This document shows positions 1 to 11,618 of a stretch of DNA of 64,000 nt, piece after piece. The stretch spans positions 186,001-250,000 of the forward strand of contig NZ_BMES01000002.1 of NCBI RefSeq assembly GCF_014636935.1. Reading direction: 5' to 3'. This stretch comes from Alsobacter metallidurans (GTDB lineage: Bacteria > Pseudomonadota > Alphaproteobacteria > Rhizobiales > Beijerinckiaceae). Made by a program: the position numbers and the translations under genes. Below the pieces are notes generated by a model. It worked only from the letters and a program-made list of their open reading frames with translations, did not search any database and had not been told where the DNA came from. Each line of letters opens with the position of its first letter. The stretch's first letter is position 1.

Positions 1-359
1 CGCACATGCTGGTGGCGCTCAGCTCCGCGACCACCATGCTGATCGCGCTCGAGCTGTTCGAGGAGTTGTCCGGCGCGGGCAAGAGCCCGGATCCGACCCG
101 CGCCATCCAAGGCCTCGCCCAGGCGATCGGCTTCATCTGCGCCGGCGTGATCTTCGTGGCCCGCGGCAATGTCCGGGGCCTCACCACGGCGGCCAGCCTG
201 TGGATGACGAGCTCGGTCGGCATGGCGGCGGGCGCGGGCATGAACCGCATCGCGGTGACGGCCGTGGTGCTGGCTCTGCTGATCCTCACGGTGCTCTGGG
301 TCGTCACGCGGGCCTTCGAACCCTGGCGAAAAGCTGACGGCGGCGACCGGGACGACTGA
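1..359 (+). CDS. MgtC/SapB family inner membrane protein (5' truncated by window)
   Basis: C-terminal part of an MgtC-type membrane protein. The window opens in frame with a His codon before MLVALSS; THMLVAL-like text is the usual end of the first conserved MgtC segment, so the methionine at 6 is internal and the true start lies upstream. The region DPTRAIQGLAQAIGFICAGV followed by VRGLTTAASLW is the family signature: small-residue-rich helices and the RGLTTAAS loop. About three hydrophobic segments are visible, the last at residues 80-102 of the visible part. Relatives support growth at low magnesium or inside hosts, often by affecting ATP synthase; that role is family knowledge, not shown here. 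Confidence 0.85.
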   Translation, partial: HMLVALSSATTMLIALELFEELSGAGKSPDPTRAIQGLAQAIGFICAGVIFVARGNVRGLTTAASLWMTSSVGMAAGAGMNRIAVTAVVLALLILTVLWVVTRAFEPWRKADGGDRDD

Positions 360-426
360 TCCGCGCCCTTGACCGACGCAGCGACGGCTTGTCTCTTTGC
401 GGACATCGGATCGCAAGGGGGCGCGG

Positions 427-828
427 ATGACGGAGCGGACGGCCACGGTGGGCGAGGAGCCCCGCGGCGAACTCACGGTGCGCACCATCGCGATGCCGAG
501 CGACACCAACGCCAATGGCGACATCTTCGGCGGCTGGGTGATGTCACAGATGGACCAGGCCGGCGGCATCGCGGGCGTGGAGCGCGCTCAGGGGCGGGTC
601 GTCACCGTCGCGGTGGAAGCTATGACGTTCATCCGTCCGGTGGCGGTCGGCGATGTGCTGTGCGTCTACACGGCGGTGGACAGCGTCGGCCGCACGTCCA
701 TGAAGATCCACATCGAGGCCTGGGCGCGGCGCTTCCAGACGCGCGTACGCGAAAAGGTGACGGACGCGACCTTCACCTTCGTGGCCATCGACGACGACGG
801 CAAGCCGCGCACGGTGCCGCCCGTCTGA
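427..828 (+). CDS. Acyl-CoA thioesterase, YciA-type hotdog fold
   Basis: A 133-residue single hotdog-domain thioesterase that would hydrolyse acyl-CoA to free acid and CoA in the cytoplasm. DTNANGDIFGGWVMSQMD is the YciA/BFIT signature: the N-x-x-G-D-I-F-G-G run carries the catalytic aspartate and the helix that opens the active site. The later T-F-I-R-P-V-AVGD stretch is also typical. The ATG at 427 is chosen because AAGGGGG lies 7-13 nt upstream; an in-frame TTG at 397 has no such site. It converges on pobA with stop codons abutting at 828/829, so the two are not co-transcribed. Confidence 0.88.
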   Translation: MTERTATVGEEPRGELTVRTIAMPSDTNANGDIFGGWVMSQMDQAGGIAGVERAQGRVVTVAVEAMTFIRPVAVGDVLCVYTAVDSVGRTSMKIHIEAWARRFQTRVREKVTDATFTFVAIDDDGKPRTVPPV

Positions 829-2175
<1,347 letters not shown>

Positions 2176-2213
2176 CTATGATGGCCGCCTTGTAAACCTG
2201 AGGAGTGCCGCTC

Positions 2214-2522
2214 GTGCCGCGCTATATCATCCTGGACAACGTCACCGGCTCCATCGTCGCCGATACGCTCGATCTGGACGGCGCCCCGCGCGAGGAGGAT
2301 CCGCTGGAAGCGGTGAAGCGCTTCGACGGGCTGACCCTGGAAGACAAGCGCAGCTATGCGCTGGAGCATCCGACCGCCGCCCTGAACGAAGCCGTTGGCT
2401 ACATCGTCTATGTCGCGCCGGACGACTATCCCAAGATCAAGGACGGCCAGGACCAGGACGTCATCGACGCGATGATCGCGGCCTGCGAGCCCGTGGCCTT
2501 CGTGGAAGTCCGGGAACTCTGA
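2214..2522 (+). CDS. Conserved hypothetical protein, about 102 aa
   Basis: Small acidic soluble protein beginning MPRYIILDNVTGSIVADT when started at the GTG at 2214. That start is preferred over the GTG at 2205 because GAGGAG at 2200-2205 then sits 8 nt upstream. The sequence has no transmembrane helix, Cys cluster or recognised catalytic motif. It is rich in Asp/Glu and ends in a Val/Glu-rich strand, suggesting a small alpha/beta fold. It is 215 bp from the divergent pobA start and 104 bp before the universal stress gene. I do not recognise its function. Confidence 0.7.
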   Translation: MPRYIILDNVTGSIVADTLDLDGAPREEDPLEAVKRFDGLTLEDKRSYALEHPTAALNEAVGYIVYVAPDDYPKIKDGQDQDVIDAMIAACEPVAFVEVREL

Positions 2523-2626
2523 CCTAACGCTGCAATCTCTCCAGCCTCATTGATCGCCCGCAATGCGCTCCGCTGCGATTGCGGCCAGCATCCTCCCCGG
2601 AAACCTGACCAAATGGGGAGGGCGCC

Positions 2627-3448
2627 ATGGCGTTCAAGGATATTCTCGTGGAGTTGGCGGCCGGTCGTGGCGGCGACGCCACCCGGGCCTTCGCGCTGGG
2701 GCTGGGCGCGTCCACCCAGGCGCATGTCACCGGGGTCGCTCCGATCGGCGACATGGACGCCGGCTACCTCCTGGCCGAAGCCGGGGCGGTGATGCTCTCC
2801 CGGTCGCTCGCCGAATCAACCGAACGGGCCAATGCCCTGCGGTCGAGCTTCGAGGCCGACGCGGCCGCGGCCGGCGTGCGCGCCGAAAGCCTGAACCTGA
2901 AGCTTTCCGCCCAGCACGGCGACAGGGTGGCGGCTCAACTCGCCCGCCATTTCGACATGACGATCGTGAGCCAGCCCCAGGACGACAAGGCGCCGGACGA
3001 GCCCTCCATTCTGGAAGCCGCGCTGTTCGGCTCGGGCCGGCCCGTGCTGATCGTGCCGTATATCCACCGGGACCCGCCGCGGCTCGATCGCGCCGTGCTG
3101 GCGTGGGACGGCAGCCGCGAGGCGACGCTCGCTCTCGCCGGCGCGCTGCCGCTGCTGGTCAGGGCCGCGAAGGTCGAGATCGTGACGATCAACCGCGACA
3201 GGCACGTGGACTTCCCGGGCTTCAACATCGCCCGCCATTTGGCCCGGCACGGGGTCAACGCCGAGCTGAAGCGCGTGACGACCGAACTCGATGTCGGCAA
3301 CGCGCTGCTGTCGCATGCAGTGGACACGCGCGCGGACCTCCTCGTGATGGGCGGCTACGCTCACTCCCGTTTCCGCGAGTTGGTGTTTGGCGGCGCGACC
3401 CGCACGGTGCTGGAAAGCATGACGCTGCCGGTCGTGATGGCGCACTGA
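2627..3448 (+). CDS. Universal stress protein, tandem UspA domains
   Basis: 273-residue cytoplasmic protein with two UspA-like domains, about residues 3-140 and 150-273. The second half ends in DLLVMGGYAHSRFRELVFGG followed by TVLESMTLPVVM. This is the classical UspA nucleotide-binding tail (G-x2-G-x9-G-S/T), with GGYAHSRFRELVFGGATR partly matching it. The N-terminal half is more divergent and lacks a clear ATP loop. GGGGAGG at 2615-2621 sets the ATG at 2627. USPs bind ATP or other ligands and are induced by starvation or oxidative stress. A GGAAC at 2508 upstream is not followed by CGTT at the right spacing, so I did not assign an EcfG promoter. Confidence 0.88.
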   Translation: MAFKDILVELAAGRGGDATRAFALGLGASTQAHVTGVAPIGDMDAGYLLAEAGAVMLSRSLAESTERANALRSSFEADAAAAGVRAESLNLKLSAQHGDRVAAQLARHFDMTIVSQPQDDKAPDEPSILEAALFGSGRPVLIVPYIHRDPPRLDRAVLAWDGSREATLALAGALPLLVRAAKVEIVTINRDRHVDFPGFNIARHLARHGVNAELKRVTTELDVGNALLSHAVDTRADLLVMGGYAHSRFRELVFGGATRTVLESMTLPVVMAH

Positions 3449-3514
3449 CCACCCTCCGGATTGCACCGGATTGCGGAAGCCGCCGATCAGGCGTTCCGTT
3501 CTCGTAAGGTCGCC

Positions 3515-4384
3515 ATGTCGCTTCACGCCGCCAGCCAGCTTCGTCGTCCCGCCCGCAAAGGGTGGCGGGCGCTTGCGTCGTCGCCCGCCGCGATCGCCTG
3601 CGCGGCGATTGGCGGCCTGACGCTTCTCGCCTGGGCAGCCCTGCTTGGGGAGGCGCTGCGCGGCGGCGGCTTGCTCGACGCCTTCGTGGGCGCGATCTGC
3701 CGCCCCGTCGCGCTAGACGGTCTCGGCGTCTGGAGCGCGGCCGGATCCTTCGCGTGGTCCGCTGGCCTCTGGATGGCGATGGCGGTCGCCATGATGCTGC
3801 CAACCGCCGCGCCCTTGGCGCTGGCCTATGCGCAGATCGCCACAGATCGCCAAGCACAGGGGCGCGAGAGCCCATCGCCCGCCATCCTCGTCGCCGGTTA
3901 TCTGAGCGTCTGGATATTGGTCGCGCTTGGCGCGGCGCTGCTCCAGACGGCCGTAGCCTGGGGGTGGCCACGGCTCGGCGTGCCGCCGCAGGCCGCCGGC
4001 GTTCTGGCTGGCTTCGCAATCGGCGCGGCGGGGCTCTATCAGTTCAGCGAACTCAAGCTGCGCTGCCTGGACTTTTGCCGCCTTCCCGCGGCGTGCCTGG
4101 ACGGCAGGGTGACCCATCGCCGGGCGGACGTGTTCCGCCTCGGGCTGGAACAGGGCCGCGCGTGCCTCGGCTGTTGCGGCGCGACCATGGCGCTGATGCT
4201 GCTCGCCGGCGCGATGAACCTGCTCTGGATGAGCCTCCTCGCGCTCCTCAGCACGGTCGAGAAGCTGACCAGCGGCACGGCCGCGCCGCGCCTGATCGGC
4301 GTCGGGCTCGTGCTCGCCGGGCTCGCCGCCGCGGTCGGCGCCGTGGGCGTCGAGCCTCTCTGGCGCGCGCTGGCGGCCCGCTGA
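3515..4384 (+). CDS. DUF2182 integral membrane protein (predicted metal-binding)
   Basis: A 289-residue polytopic membrane protein of the DUF2182 family. Diagnostic features are the MAVAMMLPTAAPL helix, the GAAGLYQFSELKLRCLDFCR segment with paired cysteines, and GRACLGCCGATMALML followed by MNLLWM. Six to seven hydrophobic segments are apparent. The family has been annotated as predicted metal-binding because of the conserved Met and Cys residues; its physiological role is not established. The ATG at 3515 follows TAAGGT; an ORF extension to 3461 would add a charged, non-family N-terminus. It stands alone, 66 bp after the universal stress gene. Confidence 0.85.
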   Translation: MSLHAASQLRRPARKGWRALASSPAAIACAAIGGLTLLAWAALLGEALRGGGLLDAFVGAICRPVALDGLGVWSAAGSFAWSAGLWMAMAVAMMLPTAAPLALAYAQIATDRQAQGRESPSPAILVAGYLSVWILVALGAALLQTAVAWGWPRLGVPPQAAGVLAGFAIGAAGLYQFSELKLRCLDFCRLPAACLDGRVTHRRADVFRLGLEQGRACLGCCGATMALMLLAGAMNLLWMSLLALLSTVEKLTSGTAAPRLIGVGLVLAGLAAAVGAVGVEPLWRALAAR

Positions 4385-4549
4385 CCAGCTCCCCCGGACC
4401 ATACACAACCGTGCGCAACTCGCGGTAAGCTCTGGCCAGACCGCCCACGGTGATGTTTTATCCCGGCAGGTTCATTCCCGCCCGGCGGGATGGAACCGTC
4501 CCTCCGGGCCGCCCGTTCGCGTCGGTCCAACTCGGATCGGTGTAGACGC

Positions 4550-5293
4550 GTGGAAACGGAAGAACCCGTAAGCAATCGGCCAAAGCGAAGCTTTGCGGAG
4601 CGCCTTCCCGCGTATTTCGTCCATTTTTTCACCGCCTCGGGCGGCGCTCTGGCGTTTCTCGCCCTGCTGGCCGCAATTGACAAGGACTTCTCCCGCGCCT
4701 TTCTCTGGCTCGGCGTCGCCCTGATCGTCGACGGCGTGGACGGCACGATCGCCCGCGCCTTGCACGTCCGCGACCGGCTTCCGAACATTTCGGGCGACGT
4801 GCTCGATCTGGTGATCGATTTCACAACCTACGTGTTCGTGCCGGCCGCCATCCTGGTGTTTTGCGGGTTCTGGTCGCGCGAGATCGCCATCGTCTGGGCG
4901 ATCGTCATCATCGTGTCGGCGGCGCTGTATTTCGCCGACCTGCGCATGAAGACGCCGGACAACTGGTTCGCGGGCTTCCCGGCTGTCTGGAACGTGATCG
5001 TCTTCTATCTGGTCGTCTATCACCCGCCGGTCTGGACGGCCTCCGCCATCATCCTGGCGGCCGCGGTCGGGCAGGCGCTCCCCATCGTGTTCGTTCATCC
5101 GTTCCGGGTGCGGCAGTTGAAGCCGCTCACGCTGCTGATGGCTGCCGTGTGGGCCGTCGCCGGCTTCGTGACCATCGCCGAAGACCTGCTGCCGGATCGC
5201 CTTACGCATGCGGTGCTGTTGATTTGCGCCGCCTATTTCACCTGCCTGGGACTGGTGCGACGTCGGCCCAAGGGGCTCGCCGACACCGCCTGA
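4550..5293 (+). CDS. pcs: Phosphatidylcholine synthase (CDP-diacylglycerol--choline O-phosphatidyltransferase)
   Basis: Inner-membrane enzyme condensing choline with CDP-diacylglycerol to give phosphatidylcholine and CMP, a route typical of rhizobia and other bacteria that live with eukaryotes. Residues 64-90 carry the modified CDP-alcohol phosphotransferase motif of bacterial Pcs: DGTIAR, twelve residues, then GDVLDLVID, that is DGx2ARx12Gx3Dx3D with metal-binding aspartates. YFADLRMKT and the HPFRVRQLKPL region also match the family. About eight hydrophobic segments are present. The GTG at 4550 gives 247 residues, the normal length; an ATG at 4490 would add an Arg-rich tail unlike the family. 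The start remains uncertain because no clear ribosome site is seen. Confidence 0.9.
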   Translation: METEEPVSNRPKRSFAERLPAYFVHFFTASGGALAFLALLAAIDKDFSRAFLWLGVALIVDGVDGTIARALHVRDRLPNISGDVLDLVIDFTTYVFVPAAILVFCGFWSREIAIVWAIVIIVSAALYFADLRMKTPDNWFAGFPAVWNVIVFYLVVYHPPVWTASAIILAAAVGQALPIVFVHPFRVRQLKPLTLLMAAVWAVAGFVTIAEDLLPDRLTHAVLLICAAYFTCLGLVRRRPKGLADTA

Positions 5294-5320
5294 GGCGCTT
5301 ATCCAAGGAGTTGACGCACG

Positions 5321-6079
5321 ATGCTGGACTGGCTGACGGACCCCGCCGGCTGGGCGGCCCTGCTGACCCTCACCGCCATGGAAATCGTTCTGGGCATCGA
5401 CAATGTCGTGTTCATTTCGGTGCTGGTGGCGCGCCTGCCGGAGGACCAGGCCAAGCGCGCGCGCGGCATCGGCCTGCTTCTGGCGCTGGTGTTCCGGGTC
5501 CTGCTGCTCTCGGTGCTCACCTGGATCATCGGCCTGACCAAGCCGGTGCTGACGGTTTTCAGCCTGTCGCTCTCGTGGCGTGACCTTATCCTGCTGGGCG
5601 GCGGCGCCTTCCTGGTCGCCAAGGCGACGCATGAGATCCACGCCGGCCTCGAAGGCGATCACGACGCCGACGGCAAGGCGAACGCCCCCAAGGCGTTCGT
5701 GGGCGCCATCGTGCAGATCGCCGTGGTCGACCTCGTGTTCTCCATCGACTCGATCGTCACGGCCATCGGCATGGCCGACAACCTGTCGATCATGGTCACG
5801 GCCGTGCTGCTCTCGATGCTGGTGATGTATGTGGCGTCCGGGCCGGTTTCGGCCTTCATCGCCGCGCACCCGACCACCAAGATGCTGGCGCTGTCGTTCC
5901 TGATCCTGATCGGAGCCTCGCTCTGCGCCGAGGCCACAGGCTTCCACCTGCCGCGCGGCTACATCTACGCCGCCATGGCCTTCTCGGCTTGCGTGGAGTT
6001 CATCAACATCACGGCCTCGCGCCGCATGAAGCGCCGCCGGGCCACCGCCAAGGCCGCGAATCCGCCGCCGGACGCGTGA
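5321..6079 (+). CDS. TerC family integral membrane protein
   Basis: 252-residue polytopic protein of the TerC family. MEIVLGIDNVVFIS near the N-terminus and VVDLVFSIDSIVTAIGM in the middle are the two repeated acidic motifs, with membrane aspartates thought to handle metal ions. Relatives export manganese or load exoenzymes with metal, and some act in tellurite resistance; the substrate here is unknown. AAGGAG at 5304-5309 supports the start. It follows pcs by 27 bp and may be co-transcribed with it. The C-terminus is a short basic cytoplasmic tail. Confidence 0.9.
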   Translation: MLDWLTDPAGWAALLTLTAMEIVLGIDNVVFISVLVARLPEDQAKRARGIGLLLALVFRVLLLSVLTWIIGLTKPVLTVFSLSLSWRDLILLGGGAFLVAKATHEIHAGLEGDHDADGKANAPKAFVGAIVQIAVVDLVFSIDSIVTAIGMADNLSIMVTAVLLSMLVMYVASGPVSAFIAAHPTTKMLALSFLILIGASLCAEATGFHLPRGYIYAAMAFSACVEFINITASRRMKRRRATAKAANPPPDA

Positions 6080-6083
6080 CCGG

Positions 6084-7802
6084 TCAGGCAGCCTCGGCTG
6101 GTTCGTCGGCGGTCGGCGGGCGCGTCGCGTCCGCGACCGTGTCCACATAGGTCACCAGCGGCTCGCCGGCGCCGTGCTCGATCAGCACCTCCCGCACAAC
6201 GGGCGGCGCCCCGGCCGCGAACACGCGCGCGCCGGAGCGGCCGGCCTTTTTGGCGAAGCTTGCCAGCGACTTCGCCGCCGTGGCGTCGGCGAACGGAACG
6301 CGGCTCATGTCGAGCACGAACACGCGCGGCGTCTGGCCGATGCGGTCCAGCACCGCAGCCACCTCGGACGCCGCGCCAAAAAACAGCGGCCCGGCGATCC
6401 GGTAAACGAGCACGTCGGGGTCCTTGCCCGGCCCCTCGTAGTCCCCGCGCGGCGACGCCGTGTCGGCCTCGTCGGCATCGATGAGGCGGGTATGCGTCTC
6501 CACTTCGACGAGCTCGGCCATGCGGTGCATGAACAGGATCGCGCCCATCACGACGCCCACCGCGATCGCCTCGGTGAGATCGCGGAAAACCGTCAGGAAA
6601 AACGTCGCCAGCAGCACGGCGGAATCGCCGCGCGACGTGCGCAGGATGGCGGCGAATTCGGCCCGCTCGGCCATGTTCCACGACACCACGGCCAGCACCG
6701 CCGCCAGCGCGGCGAGCGGGATGAAGGCCGCCAGCGGCGCCGCCACCAGCATCAGGGCGAGCAGCACGAGGGCATGGATCACGCCCGCGATCGGCCCATG
6801 CGCGCCGGCGCGGACATTGGTCGCCGTGCGCGCGATGGTGCCGGTGGCGCAAATGCCGCCAAACAGGGCCGAGCCCATATTGGCGAAACCCTGCGCCACC
6901 AGCTCGCAGCTCGAGCGATGCCGACGCCCCGTCATGCCGTCAGCCACCACGGCCGACAGCAGCGACTCGATGCCGCCTAGCACCGCGAAGGTGAGGGCGT
7001 CCGGAAAAGCTGCGGAGATTTTCTCGAGCGACAGCGGCGGCAGGGACGGCAGCGGCAGCGTGCTCGGGATGCCGCCGAACTTCGAGCCGATGGTTGCGAC
7101 CGGATGGCCGAGCCGCGCCAGGAGCGCCGCCAGCAGCGACGCAAACGCGATCGCGAGCAGGAAGCCAGGCCAGTGCGGCCGCAGGCGCCGCAGCGCCAGA
7201 ATGAGCCCAATTGACCCCGCCGCGATCACGACCGCCGCGGGCGTCACCGTTCCGCTCGCCGCCGCGATCGCTTCGAGCTTGGGAATGAAGGCCGCGGGCT
7301 CGCGGCCGGGCAGCGTGAGGCCGAACAGGTCCGTGAGCTGGCTGGCGAAAATGATCACCGCGATGCCGCTGGTGAAGCCCACCGTGACGGGGTGCGGGAT
7401 ATACTTGATGTAGGCGCCGAGCCGCATGAAGCCCATGACGGCCAGCAGCACGCCCGCGATGAGAGTCGACAGCAGAAAGCCGTCGAAGCCCTGCCGCTCG
7501 ATGCTGGCCGCCACCACGACAATAAACGCGCCTGCCGGCCCGCCGATCTGAAAGCGGCTGCCGCCCAGCAGCGAGATCAGCAGCCCGCCCACGATGGCGG
7601 TGAACAGCCCCCGGTCCGGCGTGGTTCCGCTCGCCTTGGCGATCGCCATGGAGAGGGGAAGCGCCACCATCGCGACGGTTGCGCCCGCAATGGCGTCGGC
7701 GCGGAGCTCGCGGGCGCCGTAACCTTCCCGCAAAACGGAAACGATCTTGGGCGTGAACAGCTCGGCGAAGGACGGCGAGCGGCGGCGAAGGGGTTGATGC
7801 AT
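6084..7802 (-). CDS. SulP family anion permease with C-terminal STAS domain
   Basis: 572-residue inner-membrane transporter of the SulP/SLC26 family, which moves sulfate, bicarbonate or dicarboxylates. The N-terminal ADAIAGATVAMVALPLSMA and GGSRFQIGGPAGAFIVVVA segments are family hallmarks; about 12-14 hydrophobic helices follow. A STAS domain occupies roughly residues 440-550, with LVYRIAGPLFFGAA, VFVLDMSRVPFADATAAKSL and FAAGAPPVVREVL matching its strand-helix order. The start at 7802 (MHQPLRRRS) replaces an upstream methionine at 7853 that would add a Cys-rich stretch of non-family sequence. It converges on terC with 4 bp between stop codons. No carbonic anhydrase or cysteine gene is adjacent, so the substrate is open. 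Confidence 0.9.
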   Translation of the reverse strand: MHQPLRRRSPSFAELFTPKIVSVLREGYGARELRADAIAGATVAMVALPLSMAIAKASGTTPDRGLFTAIVGGLLISLLGGSRFQIGGPAGAFIVVVAASIERQGFDGFLLSTLIAGVLLAVMGFMRLGAYIKYIPHPVTVGFTSGIAVIIFASQLTDLFGLTLPGREPAAFIPKLEAIAAASGTVTPAAVVIAAGSIGLILALRRLRPHWPGFLLAIAFASLLAALLARLGHPVATIGSKFGGIPSTLPLPSLPPLSLEKISAAFPDALTFAVLGGIESLLSAVVADGMTGRRHRSSCELVAQGFANMGSALFGGICATGTIARTATNVRAGAHGPIAGVIHALVLLALMLVAAPLAAFIPLAALAAVLAVVSWNMAERAEFAAILRTSRGDSAVLLATFFLTVFRDLTEAIAVGVVMGAILFMHRMAELVEVETHTRLIDADEADTASPRGDYEGPGKDPDVLVYRIAGPLFFGAASEVAAVLDRIGQTPRVFVLDMSRVPFADATAAKSLASFAKKAGRSGARVFAAGAPPVVREVLIEHGAGEPLVTYVDTVADATRPPTADEPAEAA

Positions 7803-7951
7803 GGCTGCGACCGAATAGAACCGGCGAACGCCGTCGGCGGCGCAAGCGCACAAAATACACGCGCGACTTGTGAAATGAGCATGCCAGACTCGAAGCCGGT
7901 TGCCGAGTCAGGGCATCTCCGTAAGATGCCCGCATTATTGGGAGGATTCTG

Positions 7952-8923
7952 ATGGTCAAGGCCATTCGCGTGCACAAGGTCGGCGGCCCCGAGGCTCTGT
8001 CCTACGAGGACGTCGAGCTTCCGGCGGCTGGGCCTGGCGAGGTCCGCGTCAAGCACCGGGCCATCGGCCTGAACTACATCGACGTCTATGACCGCTCGGG
8101 CGTGTACCCCGCCCAGACGCCCTTCATTCCGGGCAGCGAGGCATCCGGCGACGTGGTCGCGGTGGGCGAGGGCGTCACCGAGTTCAAGGTCGGCGACCGC
8201 GTCGCCTACACGGCGCGGCTTGGCGGCTATGCGGAGGAGCGCAATGTCGCCGCCAAGGTGTTGGTGAAGCTGCCCGACGCGATCGACTACGAAACAGGCG
8301 CCGGCATGATGCTGAAAGGGCTGACGGCCCAGTATCTGCTCCGCCGCACCTACAAGGTGCAGAAGGGCGACACGATCCTGTTCCACGCGGCCGCGGGCGG
8401 CGTCGGCATGATCGCCTGCCAGTGGGCCAACCATCTCGGCGCGACCGTGATCGGCACCGTGGGCAGCGCCGACAAGGCGAAGCTCGCCAAGGACAACGGC
8501 TGCCACCACACCATCCTGTACCGGGACGAGGATTTCGTCGCGCGCGTGGCCGAGATCACGGGCGGCAAGAAGTGCCAGGTCGTCTATGACGGCGTCGGCA
8601 AGCAGACTTTCCCGGGCTCGCTGGATTGCCTGCGCCCGCTCGGCATGTTCGTGAGCTTTGGCAGCTCGTCGGGCGCCATCGAGGCCTTCAACATCGGCAT
8701 CCTGGCCCAGAAGGGCTCGCTGTTCGCCACGCGGCCTACGCTCTTCACCTACACGGCTGAGCGCGCCGACCTCTTGGCCATGTGCGACGACCTCTTCGCC
8801 GTGATCGCGTCCGGCGCCGTAAAGATCCCGGTGACGCAGCGTTTCGCCCTGAAGGACGCCGCCGAGGCGCATCGCGCGTTGGAGGGTCGCGACACCACGG
8901 GCGTGACGATCCTGACGCCTTAA
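7952..8923 (+). CDS. NADPH:quinone oxidoreductase, zeta-crystallin type
   Basis: 323-residue zinc-free medium-chain reductase that transfers electrons from NADPH to quinones, commonly giving semiquinone. GPGEVRVKHRAIGLNYIDVY is the usual QorA start. The AAAGGVGMIACQWANHLG segment is the Rossmann nucleotide loop (AxxGGVG), and residues after it (GSADKAK) fit NADPH preference. The structural-zinc cysteines of alcohol dehydrogenases are absent. GGAGGA at 7941-7946 supports the start. It is followed by a strong hairpin at 8938-8965, separating it from the ABC operon downstream. Confidence 0.93.
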   Translation: MVKAIRVHKVGGPEALSYEDVELPAAGPGEVRVKHRAIGLNYIDVYDRSGVYPAQTPFIPGSEASGDVVAVGEGVTEFKVGDRVAYTARLGGYAEERNVAAKVLVKLPDAIDYETGAGMMLKGLTAQYLLRRTYKVQKGDTILFHAAAGGVGMIACQWANHLGATVIGTVGSADKAKLAKDNGCHHTILYRDEDFVARVAEITGGKKCQVVYDGVGKQTFPGSLDCLRPLGMFVSFGSSSGAIEAFNIGILAQKGSLFATRPTLFTYTAERADLLAMCDDLFAVIASGAVKIPVTQRFALKDAAEAHRALEGRDTTGVTILTP

Positions 8924-8937
8924 GCGTCCACCGGCGG

Positions 8938-8965
8938 GGTCGGGCGCCCAGGATGGCGCCCGACC
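8938..8965. terminator. Perfect 11-bp hairpin after the quinone reductase gene
   Basis: GGTCGGGCGCC and GGCGCCCGACC form a perfect 11-bp stem with a 6-nt loop, starting 15 nt past the stop at 8923. There is no T-run on either side, so it may act as an mRNA-stabilising or factor-dependent stop rather than a classical intrinsic terminator. Confidence 0.5.
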
Positions 8966-9003
8966 TGCATACGAACTCTCGAGCGGGTGGGGCGCAGCGC
9001 ACA

Positions 9004-10549
<1,546 letters not shown>

Positions 10550-10560
<11 letters not shown>

Positions 10561-11617
10561 ACTCGTCCCGCGCGGGGACGTCTCGCCCTGGGCGCGCGTG
10601 CTCGCGCCGGTGGCGGCCGTGATCGCAGCCGTGCTGATCGGCGGCGTGGTGATCGCCGTCATGGGCCGCTCGCCGGCCGCCGCCTTCCAGGTCTATTTCG
10701 TCGACACGCTGTCGGAGAGCTGGGGCCTGCAGGAGATGGCCGTGAAGGCCACGCCGCTGCTGATCATCGCGGTCGGGCTCTCCTTCTGTTTCCGGGCCAG
10801 CCTGTGGAACATCGGCGCGGAGGGCCAGTTCATCATCGGCGCGCTGGTCGGCTCCATTCTGCCGCTCTACACTGCGGGCTCGGGCGCGGGGTTCTGGGTC
10901 ATCCCGCTGGCGCTCGTGATGGGCGCATTGGGCGGGCTCGCCTACGCGATGATCCCGGCGCTTCTGCGCGTGACGTTCGGCGTCAGCGAGATCCTGTCCA
11001 GCCTGATGCTGGTCTACGTCGCCGACCTCGTGCTCGACTACCTGGTGCGCGGCCCGTGGCGCGACCCGAAGGGCTTCAACTTCCCGCAGACGGTGAACTT
11101 CGACGCCACGCTGCCCTTCTTGGCCGACGGCGGCCGGCTGCATGCCGGCGTGCTGCTGGGGCCCGTGCTGGTGCTGGTCGCCTGGTTCGTGATCAGCCGC
11201 ACCTTGTTCGGCTTCGGCGTCCGCGTGGCCGGCGAAGCCCCCAAGGCGGCGCGCTTCGCTGGCTTCGACGCCAACCGCATGGTGCTTGCCGCCTTCGCGA
11301 TCTCGGGCGCAGCGGCCGGTCTCGCGGGCGTGCTGGAGGTGCTGGGCCAGATCGGGCAGCTCAAGCCCGGCATCTCGTCCGGCTACGGGTTCACGGCCAT
11401 CACGGTGGCGTTCCTCGGCCGCCTGCATCCGCTCGGCATGGTGTTCGGCGCGCTCGTGGTGGCGTTGACGGTGATCGGCGGCGAAAGCGCCCAGATCGCC
11501 CTGAAGCTGCCGCTCGATCTCACCCGCACCTTCCAGGGCGTGCTCCTGATGTGCGTGCTCGCCGCCGACGCGCTGGTGTCCTACCGCGTGCGGATCGTCA
11601 CGATGGCGAGGGCTTGA
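10550..11617 (+). CDS. BMP-type ABC importer permease 1
   Basis: 355-residue inner-membrane permease of the BPD_transp_2 class. The segments AVKATPLLIIAVGLSFCFRA and LWNIGAEGQFIIGALVG are characteristic of nucleoside-importer permeases. The GVSEILSSLMLVYVADLVLDYL region and GYGFTAITVAFLGRLHPLGM near the C-terminus also fit. About nine to ten helices are visible. It starts inside the ATPase gene and ends 1 nt before the second permease, so it is part of one operon. The likely substrates are nucleosides or purine-related compounds, by family analogy only. Confidence 0.92.
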
Positions 11618-11618
11618 C

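Noticed and set aside
2508-2540. GGAAC upstream of the universal stress protein gene
   Set aside because: No CGTT at 16-17 nt spacing, so EcfG control is not supported.
4472-6148. 558-codon open frame on the minus strand
   Set aside because: Antisense to pcs and terC; a His/Asp/Gln-rich shadow.
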